Shown here piece by piece: positions 40,942 to 48,909 of a stretch of DNA of 64,000 bases; the stretch's first letter is position 1; each line of letters starts with the position of its first letter. The DNA is from Hyalangium versicolor (GTDB taxonomy: Bacteria; Myxococcota; Myxococcia; Myxococcales; Myxococcaceae): the NCBI RefSeq assembly GCF_020103695.1, contig NZ_JAHXBF010000013.1, forward strand, positions 1 through 64,000, in the 5' to 3' direction. Below the pieces are notes generated by a model. The model had not been told where the DNA came from. It was given only the letters and a program-made list of their open reading frames with translations, and did no database searches. Position numbers and translations under genes: made by a program.

Positions 40942-42942
40942 ATGAAGCGCATCAAGCAAGCTGCGTGCACCATCTCCTTCCTTGCGATCACCGCGTGCGG
41001 TGGCATGGAGGGCCAGGATGTCCAGGCCGACGAGCCGAAGCAGGAGATCGGCCAGATGGCTCAGCTCCTGAGGAGCGCGCGGCCGGTCCCCGGGCAGTAC
41101 ATCGTCGTGCTGAAGGATGATCTCAAGGGCGTGGCGCAAGTAGGCCCGGAGAGTGTGGCGCAGGAAATGGCCCTCAAGCACAACGGCCAGGTGCTCCACA
41201 CGTACAAGGCGGCGCTCAAGGGCTTCGCGATGAAGCTGACCGAGGCCGAGGTCCAGAAGCTGCTCGCCGATCCGCGCGTGGCCTACGTGCAGGAGAACGG
41301 CTACGTGCACGTGGTGGGCACGCAGACGGGCGCCACCTGGGGCATCGACCGCGTGGATCAGCGCAACCGCCCGCTGGACAGCACCTACAACTACCCGAAC
41401 ACGGCCAGCAACGTTCACGCGTACATCATCGACACCGGCATGCGGAAGACGCACTCCCAGTTCACGGGCCGCGTCGGCAACGGGTTCGATGCGATCGACA
41501 ACGACACCGACGCCACCGACTGCCACGGCCACGGCACGCACGTGGCGGGCACGGTGGGTGGCACCACGTGGGGCATCGCCAAGGGCGTGACGCTCCACCC
41601 GGTGCGCGTGCTGGACTGCACTGGCTACGGGGATGACGCCCAGGTCATCGCGGGCGTGGACTGGGTCACCGCCAACCACGTCAAGCCGGCCGTGGCCAAC
41701 ATGAGCCTCGGGGGCGATGCCTCGCAGCCGCTGGATGACGCGATCGCTAACTCGATCGCCGCGGGTGTGGTGTACGCCATCGCCGCGGGCAACGACAGCT
41801 CGAGCGCCTGCAACTACTCGCCGGCCCGGCTCCCCGCCGCCATCACCGTGGGCGCCACCACGAGCTCGGACGCGCGCGCGTCGTACTCGAACTACGGCAC
41901 CTGCGTGGACATCTTCGGGCCGGGCTCGAGCATCACCTCGGCCTCGTACAGCAGCGACACGTCCAGCACCAGCATGAGCGGCACCTCCATGGCCAGCCCG
42001 CACGTGGCCGGTGTGGCGGCGCTGTACCTGAGCGCCAACCCCACGGCCACGCCGCAGCAGGTGCGTGATGCGCTGGTCACCAACGGCACCGCGGGCGTGG
42101 TCACCAGCCCGGGCACCGGTTCTCCCAACGTGCTGCTCTACAGCGGCTTCATCGGCAGCGGCCCGGCTGATACCACGCCGCCCTCCACCTCCATCACCGC
42201 TCCGGCGGGCGGCTCCACGCTGAGCGGCACCACTACCATCAGCGCCAGCGCCTCGGACAACGTGGGCGTGACGAAGGTGGAGTTCTACGCGGGCAGCACG
42301 CTGATCGGCACCGACACCTCCTCGCCGTTCAGCGTGGACTGGAACACCGGCGCGGTGACCAACGGCAGCTACTCGCTGACCACGAAGGCCTTCGACGCGG
42401 CCGGCAACACGGCGACCTCGAGCGCGGTGGCCGTCACGGTGGACAATGTCCAGGGCAGCTGCTCCACCACGACGCAGCTCCTGGCCAACCCGGGCTTCGA
42501 GAGCGGCAACACGGGTTGGACGGCCCCCACGGGCGTCATCAACGGTACGACCAGCGGGAGCGCTCCGTACGCGGGCACCTACAAGGCGTGGCTGAACGGC
42601 AACGGCAGCACGTCCACGGAGTACGCGTACCAGGACGTGACCATCCCGTCGACGGCCTGCAGCGCCTCGTTCAGCTTCTGGCTGAAGATCACCACCTCGG
42701 AGACCACCACGAGCACGCAGTACGACAAGCTCACGGTGACGGTGCGCAACACCTCGGGCACCACGCTGGCGACGCTGGCCACCTACAGCAACCTGAACAA
42801 GTCCACCGCGTACGCGCAGAAGACGTTCGACCTGTCCGCGTACAAGGGCCAGACGATCCGCGTGTACTTCAACGGCACCGAGGACTCCTCGCTGCAGACG
42901 AGCTTCTTCGTCGATGACACGGCGCTGAACATCACCCAGTAG
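40942..42942 (+). CDS. Secreted subtilisin-like S8 serine protease
   Basis: 667 residues from ATG 40942. The leader ends in FLAITACGG, a possible lipobox. An I9 propeptide follows (GQYIVVLKDDLKG ... VAYVQENGYV), then the S8 catalytic domain with Asp in AYIIDTGMRKTH, His in CHGHGTHVAGTVG and Ser in SGTSMASPHVAGVAAL. Next is an Ig-like (Big_7) domain (PPSTSITAPAGGSTLSGTTT, VEFYAGSTLIGTDTS) and a C-terminal jelly-roll domain (LLANPGFESGNTGW). A typical extracellular predatory or nutritional protease. A strong terminator follows. Confidence 0.95.
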   Translation: MKRIKQAACTISFLAITACGGMEGQDVQADEPKQEIGQMAQLLRSARPVPGQYIVVLKDDLKGVAQVGPESVAQEMALKHNGQVLHTYKAALKGFAMKLTEAEVQKLLADPRVAYVQENGYVHVVGTQTGATWGIDRVDQRNRPLDSTYNYPNTASNVHAYIIDTGMRKTHSQFTGRVGNGFDAIDNDTDATDCHGHGTHVAGTVGGTTWGIAKGVTLHPVRVLDCTGYGDDAQVIAGVDWVTANHVKPAVANMSLGGDASQPLDDAIANSIAAGVVYAIAAGNDSSSACNYSPARLPAAITVGATTSSDARASYSNYGTCVDIFGPGSSITSASYSSDTSSTSMSGTSMASPHVAGVAALYLSANPTATPQQVRDALVTNGTAGVVTSPGTGSPNVLLYSGFIGSGPADTTPPSTSITAPAGGSTLSGTTTISASASDNVGVTKVEFYAGSTLIGTDTSSPFSVDWNTGAVTNGSYSLTTKAFDAAGNTATSSAVAVTVDNVQGSCSTTTQLLANPGFESGNTGWTAPTGVINGTTSGSAPYAGTYKAWLNGNGSTSTEYAYQDVTIPSTACSASFSFWLKITTSETTTSTQYDKLTVTVRNTSGTTLATLATYSNLNKSTAYAQKTFDLSAYKGQTIRVYFNGTEDSSLQTSFFVDDTALNITQ

Positions 42943-42966
42943 TCAGCGCTCGGTTGTTGTGACTTG

Positions 42967-43012
42967 CCGGCGTGGGGACGGAGCGACTCCGGCCTCACGC
43001 CGGTTTTCTTTT
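42967..43012 (+). terminator. Intrinsic terminator of the protease gene
   Basis: CCGGCGTG (42967-42974) pairs with CACGCCGG (42996-43003), with an inner GGAG/CTCC hairpin, followed by TTTTCTTTT. It starts 24 bp after the stop and is the clearest intrinsic terminator in the window. Confidence 0.9.
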
Positions 43013-43116
43013 GTGGAGGCCCGCGTGCACAGGGCGCGCTCGAAGGGGGGCTCGCGCGGCTGGCAGGCCACCCTAATGCTTGGTGGATGCCCGGATCACG
43101 GGTGATACTTGGCCCC

Positions 43117-43791
43117 ATGTGCGGCCGTGTAACCGTCCAGACCCCTGCTGTGGATATTGCGCGAGAGTTCGGCCTTGTTGGCATCCGCTCCGCGATCGAG
43201 CGTCCCCGGTTCAATCTTGCCCCGACCCAGATGATGCCCGTGGTGGCCAATGACGGGCAGCGGATGCTGGATGCGTTCCGTTGGGGGCTCATCCCGTCCT
43301 GGGCGAAGGACGCGTCCATCGCGAACAAGCTCATCAACGCGCGCTGCGAGACGGTGGCCGAGAAGCCCAGCTTCCGCTCCGCGCTGAAGCGCAAGCGCTG
43401 CCTGCTCCTGGTGGATGGCTTCTACGAGTGGAAGCAGACGACCAAGCCGAAGACGCCGTTCTTCTTCCACCGCAAGGATCGCAAGCCGTTCGCCATCGCT
43501 GGGCTGTGGGAGGAGTGGACGGCTCCGGACACCGGCGAGGTGGTGCGCACCTGTTGCATCATCACCACGGGCCCCAATGCGCTGATGGCGCCGCTCCATG
43601 ATCGGATGCCCGTCATCCTCTCGCCGGAGGGACAAGAGCAGTGGTTGCGTCCGGAGGCCATGGACGCCGCGAAGTTGCAGCCGCTGCTGGTGCCGTGCGC
43701 TGACGACTTCCTCGATGCTTATGAGGTGGCGCGCGTGGTCAATTCGCCCGCCAATGATGTGCCGGCCTGCATCGAGCGCCTGGCCGCCTGA
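43117..43791 (+). CDS. SRAP/YedK family protein (HMCES-type abasic-site shield)
   Basis: 224 residues starting MCGRVT (ATG 43117); the Met is removed so Cys2 can cross-link abasic sites in single-stranded DNA. The conserved motifs are RFNLAPTQMMPV, WGLIPSWA, NARCETVAEKPSF, VDGFYEWK (catalytic Glu) and LHDRMPVIL (His). It protects stalled replication forks. The longer open frame upstream overlaps the terminator and was rejected. It ends 25 bp from the convergent crdA gene. Confidence 0.95.
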   Translation: MCGRVTVQTPAVDIAREFGLVGIRSAIERPRFNLAPTQMMPVVANDGQRMLDAFRWGLIPSWAKDASIANKLINARCETVAEKPSFRSALKRKRCLLLVDGFYEWKQTTKPKTPFFFHRKDRKPFAIAGLWEEWTAPDTGEVVRTCCIITTGPNALMAPLHDRMPVILSPEGQEQWLRPEAMDAAKLQPLLVPCADDFLDAYEVARVVNSPANDVPACIERLAA

Positions 43792-43815
43792 GGTGGATGT
43801 CCGCTGCTGAGGGCA

Positions 43816-45318
43816 TCAGGTGGTGGCGTCACCGGACGGGCCGCGCCGCAGGCCCAGTGCCTTCATCTTCTTGTAGAAGTGCCCACGCTCCAGATCCAGC
43901 AGGCGCGCGGCCTCCGTCACGTTGTCCTGCGTGTGCGCCAGCGTGAAGAGGATGATCTCTCGCTCCGCGTCCTCCACCTGCTCTCGGAAGGTACGGTCCG
44001 CCCGGGGATGGAAGCCGGTGGGAGCAGCAGCCGGCTCTGGTGGACGCGGCGCAACCGCTTCGCTCACCGCAGGAACAGGCGCGGAGGCGGTGGCCACCGG
44101 CAAGGGGGGCGGAGAGGCGGGTAGGGCGCTCACGGGCAAAGGTGAGAGCGGGACACGGCCTCGTGGCAGCAACTCCAGCGCCTCTGTGCCCGAGACGGTC
44201 GGTCCCTCGCAGAGGATGGCCAGCCGCTCCACCAGGTTGCGCAGCTCCCGCACATTGCCCGGATAGTCATAGGAGGCCATCACCGACAGGGCCTCAGGGG
44301 ACAGCTTCAACGGCTTGCGCCCATTCCGCGCGCACGCCTCCTGCAGGAACGTGTCGATCAGATCCGGCAGGTCCTCGCGCCTCTCCCGCAGCGGCGGCGA
44401 GTGAATCTGCACCACGTTGATGCGGTAGTAGAGGTCCTCGCGGAAGTGGCCCCCTGCGATCTCCTTCTCCAGGTTCTTGTTCGTCGCGGCGATGACGCGC
44501 ACGTCCACCTTGATCGTCTCCGCGCCGCCCACGCGCTCCAACTCGCCCTCCTGCAGCACCCGCAGCAGCTTGGCCTGCATGGCCGCCGGCATGTCGCCGA
44601 TCTCGTCCAGGAAGAGCGTCCCCTCGTGCGCCAGCTCGAACTTCCCTCGCCTCACGCTCACCGCACCCGTGAACGCGCCCTTCTCGTGGCCGAACAGCTC
44701 GCTCTCGATCAGCTCGTGCGGCACCGCCGCGCAGTTGAGCTTCACGAACGGACCCGCCTTGCGCCTCGAGTTCTGGTGCAGCGCCCGCGCAATCAGCTCC
44801 TTGCCCGTGCCGTTCTCTCCCGTGATCAGCACACGGCCCTCGGACGGCGCCGTGCGCTGGATCAACGAGAAGATCCGCTGCATGGCCGGGCCCGTGCCCA
44901 CCATGTCGTAGCGGCCCAGCTGTGCCCGCAGTTCCTGCAACTCCTCGATCACCGCCTGGTGCTTGAGCGCGTTGCGCAGCGCCACCAGCAGCCTGTCCCG
45001 CGCGAGGGGCTTCTCCAGGAAGTCCCTCGCCCCCAACTGCGTGGCCTTCACCGCCGTGTCGATGGTGCCGTGCCCCGACATCATGATGACGGGCAGCTCC
45101 GGCTTGAGCTCGTGCAGGCGCGCCAGAGCCGTCAACCCGTCCATGTCCGGCATCTTCACGTCCATCAGCACCGCGTCCACCGGCCGTGCCGAGATGACGT
45201 CCAGCGCCACCTGCCCGGAGCTCGCCAGCTCCGTCCGGTAGCCTGCCAACTGGAGGGACTGGCTCAGCGTGAGCAGGATGTTCTTCTCGTCATCGACGAT
45301 GAGGACGGATGCGGGCAT
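43816..45318 (-). CDS. crdA: NtrC-family response regulator (CrdA-like)
   Basis: 500 residues. Receiver 1-120 with acidic pair VDDEKN and phospho-Asp D53 (AVLMDVKMPDMDG). The sigma-54 AAA domain has Walker A GENGTGKELIA, ESELFGHEKGAFTGAV (GAFTGA loop) and LFLDEIGDMP. A Pro/Ala-rich linker of about 60 residues precedes a Fis-type HTH (NVTEAARLLDLERGHFYKKM). It is divergent from crdB and next to the Che3-type operon, which lacks CheY; in M. xanthus CrdA is the output of Che3 and controls developmental genes. The start at ATG 45318 (MPASVLIVDDEKN) is chosen for the receiver's beginning. Symbol rests on context and family. Confidence 0.85.
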   Translation of the reverse strand: MPASVLIVDDEKNILLTLSQSLQLAGYRTELASSGQVALDVISARPVDAVLMDVKMPDMDGLTALARLHELKPELPVIMMSGHGTIDTAVKATQLGARDFLEKPLARDRLLVALRNALKHQAVIEELQELRAQLGRYDMVGTGPAMQRIFSLIQRTAPSEGRVLITGENGTGKELIARALHQNSRRKAGPFVKLNCAAVPHELIESELFGHEKGAFTGAVSVRRGKFELAHEGTLFLDEIGDMPAAMQAKLLRVLQEGELERVGGAETIKVDVRVIAATNKNLEKEIAGGHFREDLYYRINVVQIHSPPLRERREDLPDLIDTFLQEACARNGRKPLKLSPEALSVMASYDYPGNVRELRNLVERLAILCEGPTVSGTEALELLPRGRVPLSPLPVSALPASPPPLPVATASAPVPAVSEAVAPRPPEPAAAPTGFHPRADRTFREQVEDAEREIILFTLAHTQDNVTEAARLLDLERGHFYKKMKALGLRRGPSGDATT

Positions 45319-45360
45319 GGGTCGTGGACCTTGGACTTCGGGGTGTGGCCGCCGTGCCAC

Positions 45361-45389
45361 ACTGTTCGGGAAAGAATTAGGGGTTTCAA
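45361..45389 (-). promoter_or_regulatory. Possible crdA promoter
   Basis: Minus strand TTGAAA (45389-45384), 17-bp spacer, AACAGT (45366-45361), 43 bp before ATG 45318. The -35 is good and the -10 moderate. Confidence 0.35.
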
Positions 45390-45446
45390 GGACTTCAGCC
45401 GTGCTTCGGTGGGCTTGATGCAATGCAGCGGCCGGGACAAATTGCT

Positions 45447-45476
45447 TTGACTCACTCGCCGTCTTGAGACTACACG
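45447..45476 (+). promoter_or_regulatory. Possible promoter of the crdB-che operon
   Basis: TTGACT (45447-45452, five of six), 18-bp spacer, TACACG (45471-45476), 56 bp before crdB. It lies back to back with the crdA candidate in the divergent gap. Confidence 0.45.
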
Positions 45477-45531
45477 CGACCCCCTCAACCCGTCCCCCGG
45501 ACGGGGCTCAACGAACTTCTGGGAGGGAACG

Positions 45532-46284
45532 ATGCGGCGAATTTCGATGGTGGCAGGGCTCGCTCTCGCCATGGCTCTGATGACGGGCTGCCCCAAGCCC
45601 TACCCCAACTGCGAGAACGACGAGGCCTGCAAGGAGCACGGCGAGGTCTGCGTCCAGGGCACCTGCCAGGAGTGCGCCACCGACGCCAACTGCAAGGACG
45701 GCTTCACCTGCCAGGCCAACAAGTGCGTGCCCAAGGGCCCCGAGTGCACCCTGGACAATCAGTGCGGCTCGGGCCGCATCTGCGAGGCCGGCAAGTGCGC
45801 CCCCGCCCAGTGCAAGGGCGATGACCAGTGCAACGGCGGCAAGTGCCAGGGCGGCCGCTGCCAGGCCCCCGAGAATACCTGCACCACCAACTCCGACTGC
45901 GGCGAGGGCCAGCAGTGCCAGGCCGGCAAGTGCGTCTCGGCCGGTGCCCAGGAGTGCAACTGGGAGCCCGTCCGCTTCGGCTTCAACGAGGCCACCCTCT
46001 CCTCCGAGGGCCAGAGCCGTCTGTCCGAGCTGGTTGCCTGCATGAAGGCCACCAAGGTCACCGGGAAGATCACCCTCGAGGGCCATGCCGACGAGCGCGG
46101 TACCGAGGAGTACAACCTCCAGCTCTCCAACCGCCGCGCCGCCGCCGTGAAGAAGTACCTCACCACGCTCGGCATCGCAGCCAAGAGCCTGGACACCGTG
46201 GGCTACGGGGAGACTCGCCCGGTCAACCAGGCGGCAGACGAGGAAGCGTGGGCTCAGAACCGCCGCGTCGAGTTTCGCCGCTGA
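45532..46284 (+). CDS. crdB: Cys-rich OmpA/Pal-like lipoprotein (CrdB-like)
   Basis: 250 residues. Leader MRRISMVAGLALAMALMTGC ends in a lipobox. The next 125 residues carry repeated Cys modules (CENDEACKEHGEVCVQGTC, TLDNQCGSGRICEAGKC and others; four or five modules), a Dickkopf-like disulfide pattern common in myxobacterial surface proteins. The last 110 residues are a Pal/OmpA domain (GKITLEGHADERGTEEYNLQ, NRRAAAVKKYL, ENRRVEF-like end). GGGAGG is 5 nt before ATG 45532. It heads the Che3-type operon. CrdB is my name for it by position; I recall a lipoprotein there in M. xanthus. Confidence 0.75.
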   Translation: MRRISMVAGLALAMALMTGCPKPYPNCENDEACKEHGEVCVQGTCQECATDANCKDGFTCQANKCVPKGPECTLDNQCGSGRICEAGKCAPAQCKGDDQCNGGKCQGGRCQAPENTCTTNSDCGEGQQCQAGKCVSAGAQECNWEPVRFGFNEATLSSEGQSRLSELVACMKATKVTGKITLEGHADERGTEEYNLQLSNRRAAAVKKYLTTLGIAAKSLDTVGYGETRPVNQAADEEAWAQNRRVEFRR

Positions 46285-46305
46285 TCTGAGGTAGGCTCTC
46301 GCTCG

Positions 46306-46740
46306 ATGGGCGTCTCTGAGTCCGAAGGGCGACAATCCTACCTTGTGTTTGCATGTGGTAGCAGTTGGTACGCGGTACCTGCGGAGAGCGCGGCGGAGGT
46401 GGTCACCTTCCCCGAGCTGACGCGGGTACCGGGTGCCCCGGCCTACCTGCTGGGCGTATTCGCGCACCGGGGAGAAGTCATTCCCGTGGTGGACATGGGG
46501 CTGCTGGTGGGAACCGGCAGCCAGTCCACGCGGCGCGCGGTGCTCGTCCGCCTGCCTCGAGGGTCGCTGGCGCTCACCGCCAGCACCGTGGCGGGAGTCT
46601 CCCTGGTCGCGGGCAGCTTGGAGCCGTTGGGCGCCAGCGGTGTGCACCTGCACCTGCGCGGCCCGGCCAAGGGTGCCCAGCGGGATGTGGCGGTGATTGA
46701 CGCCGAAGGGCTGTTCGATCACCTCAGCCAGGGGGCCTGA
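46306..46740 (+). CDS. cheW: CheW-type coupling protein
   Basis: 144 residues. The CheW fold is clear: SYLVFACGSSWYAVPAESAAEVV, RVPGAPAYLLGVFAHRGEVI and PVVDMGLLVG. It links receptors to CheA. It lies 21 bp after crdB and 3 bp before the next CheW-like gene. Called cheW3 in the M. xanthus Che3 system by context. Confidence 0.88.
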   Translation: MGVSESEGRQSYLVFACGSSWYAVPAESAAEVVTFPELTRVPGAPAYLLGVFAHRGEVIPVVDMGLLVGTGSQSTRRAVLVRLPRGSLALTASTVAGVSLVAGSLEPLGASGVHLHLRGPAKGAQRDVAVIDAEGLFDHLSQGA

Positions 46741-46743
46741 GCC

Positions 46744-47118
46744 ATGGCTGGGCTGAGGGTCAGTGGGACACTCCTGTGTCATGCCGGCGAGTACCGCATC
46801 GCGTTCCCCGCGGTGGACGTGGCCGTCATTGATGCGCCCGCGCTCCATGCGGGGCGTGCACGTTCGGCGCGCCAGGCCTTCGGAGAGGCCGGGGGCTCGG
46901 CTCGGGTGCTGCTGGCGCCCTCCGGTGAGACGGTGGGGGTGGACACGTTGGAGATCGACGCGGAGATGCACCGCGTGCTGCCCATGCCCGCGCTGATGGA
47001 GCGGATGGCCGGGGGCAGCCTGCTGGGGTTCCTCTTCATTCGCGGCGAGCTGTGGCCGCTGGTGCGGCTGGTGGAGTTCGAGCACTTCCTCGCGAGTGCT
47101 TCCCGGGAGGCGGCATGA
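46744..47118 (+). CDS. Shortened CheW-like protein
   Basis: 124 residues, CheW-like but diverged: TLLCHAGEYRIAFPAVDVAV resembles the first strands, and GFLFIRGELWPLVRLVEFEHF the later 'RG..IPVVDL' segment. It is shorter than a normal CheW and lacks parts of the second barrel. It overlaps the first MCP gene by 4 nt. It may be a second coupler with specialised partner, as FrzB is in the Frz system. Confidence 0.7.
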   Translation: MAGLRVSGTLLCHAGEYRIAFPAVDVAVIDAPALHAGRARSARQAFGEAGGSARVLLAPSGETVGVDTLEIDAEMHRVLPMPALMERMAGGSLLGFLFIRGELWPLVRLVEFEHFLASASREAA

Positions 47119-48905
47119 GCTCGGGGCTGAAGGGGCTGACGCGGTGGTTGACCCGGCCGTCCTGGCTGGGCGGTGGCGTGGGCGTGGTGCTGGCGCTGAC
47201 CCACGGGCAGTTGGAGTACTCGCCGCCCGAGGGTGCATGGCTCTCCTTCCTCATGTTGGTGGCCCTGGCGTTGGTGCTGAGCTTGGGGCTCACCCGGTTG
47301 CTCGAGCGGCGGGCGATGCGGGTGCTGAGGGCCGTGGAGGGGGGCCGCCTGCCGTCCACGCCGGACAATCTTCGCCAGGCGCTCCAGGAGGCGCGCGCCA
47401 TCCCCGAGCGCTGCTTCTGGTTCACGCTGCTGGGCTGGTTGGGCGGCACCTTGTTGGTGTCGCTCGCCTTCCCGCCGCTGGTGGACCAGCCGTGGCTGCT
47501 GAGCGTGCGCATCGCGCTGGTGGTGCTGGCGCTGGGGCCCTTGAGCGCGCTGCTCGTGTACCTGTTGGTGGTGCGCCGCAGCCGCACGGCCGCTGAGCGC
47601 ATCGCGAACGAGGGCCTGTCCGCGCTGGAGGTCATCACCGCGGTGCCGCCCCAGCGGCAGAACATCCGTCGGCGGCTGCTCATCTTCACCGCCATCGCCG
47701 TGCTCTGCCCGTCCATCTTCATCCTGGACGTCTCCGTGGCGCGCGCGGTGCGCGTCATGGACGAGATCGTTCAGGCCGGCAACCACGCGGCGCAGGAGGC
47801 GGTGGTGGCCCAGGCCCAGAGCGAGCACAGCGTCTCGTTGGGGTTGCTGTCGGCGTTCGTCATCCTGCTGGTGTTGGGCACGGCCTACGCCGCCGGCGCC
47901 GCGCTGTCCGAGCCGCTGAGCGCCATCACCGAGGACGCCACGCGCATCGCCAAGGGCGACCTGCGCCCGCCTCGCGTCATCCCTGCCGAAGACGAGGTGT
48001 GGGCCGCGTCGGCCGCCTTCGTGCAGATGCAGGCCCAGTTGGGGCAGGCGCTGGCGCAGATGCGGCGTGCGGGCATGCAGATCTCCAGCACGACCGAGCA
48101 ACTGGTGGCGACTTCCTCGGAGCAGGAGATGGGCGCGGACGAGCAGTCCAGCTCTCTCAATGAGACGAGCGCTACCACGGAGGAGCTGGCCCGGAGCGCG
48201 CAGCAGATCGCCGGCAACGCCGAGTCCGTGGCGGGTATCGCCGAGAGGACGTTCGCCGCGGCCCAGGGCGGCCAGCGCAACGCCGCTGCCTTCCTCACCG
48301 CCATGCAGCGGATGAAGGAGGACAACCAGTCCATCGCGGACGCGGTGGTGCGGCTGAACAAGCGGGTGCAGCAGATCGGCAAGGTGGTCGAGTTCATCAA
48401 CGAGATCGCCGACAAGACGGACCTGCTGGCGCTCAACGCGGAGCTGGAGGGCACCAAGGCGGGTGAGGTGGGCCGGGGCTTCTCACTGGTGGCCGCGGAG
48501 ATGCGCCGCCTGGCCGAGAACGTCATCCGTTCCACGCGCACCATCGAGCAGCTCATCGAGGAGATCCGCGATGCCACGCACGCGGCGGTGATGGCCACGG
48601 AGGCCGGGCTGAAGACGACCGAGGCGGGCACGCTGCTCGCGGCGCAGGTGGACGAGAGCCTGAGCCTCATCCTCGAGCTGGCACGGCAGACGTCCCACGC
48701 CGTGCGCTCCATCTCGCTGGCCACCCAGCAGCAGCAGACGGGCACCGACCAGCTCGCCGCCGCCATGGGAGACATCCTCCGGGTGACGGAGCAGAACGCC
48801 TCGGCGACCAAGCAGATGGTGGCGGCCAATAGCGATTTGTCCGCACTGGCGAGGGACTTGAAACTCGTGGTGGAGCGCTTCCAACTGGCCGGGAGAGAGG
48901 GCTAG
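47115..48905 (+). CDS. Methyl-accepting chemotaxis protein, six-TM (Mcp3A-like)
   Basis: 596 residues. The N-terminal half has about six hydrophobic segments (for example FLMLVALALVLSLGL, ALVVLALGPLSALLVYLLVV, LLIFTAIAVLCPSIFIL) with little periplasmic sequence, so it may sense membrane or cell-envelope state and not a soluble ligand. A HAMP-like segment follows (PLSAITEDATRIAKGDLRP), then the signalling coiled coil. The CheA/CheW contact tip reads LLALNAELEGTKAGEVGRGF instead of the usual LLALNAAIEAARAGE. GGGAGG precedes ATG 47115, which overlaps the CheW-like stop. It is a tandem paralogue of the next gene. Confidence 0.9.
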   Translation: MSSGLKGLTRWLTRPSWLGGGVGVVLALTHGQLEYSPPEGAWLSFLMLVALALVLSLGLTRLLERRAMRVLRAVEGGRLPSTPDNLRQALQEARAIPERCFWFTLLGWLGGTLLVSLAFPPLVDQPWLLSVRIALVVLALGPLSALLVYLLVVRRSRTAAERIANEGLSALEVITAVPPQRQNIRRRLLIFTAIAVLCPSIFILDVSVARAVRVMDEIVQAGNHAAQEAVVAQAQSEHSVSLGLLSAFVILLVLGTAYAAGAALSEPLSAITEDATRIAKGDLRPPRVIPAEDEVWAASAAFVQMQAQLGQALAQMRRAGMQISSTTEQLVATSSEQEMGADEQSSSLNETSATTEELARSAQQIAGNAESVAGIAERTFAAAQGGQRNAAAFLTAMQRMKEDNQSIADAVVRLNKRVQQIGKVVEFINEIADKTDLLALNAELEGTKAGEVGRGFSLVAAEMRRLAENVIRSTRTIEQLIEEIRDATHAAVMATEAGLKTTEAGTLLAAQVDESLSLILELARQTSHAVRSISLATQQQQTGTDQLAAAMGDILRVTEQNASATKQMVAANSDLSALARDLKLVVERFQLAGREG

Positions 48906-48909
48906 CCGA

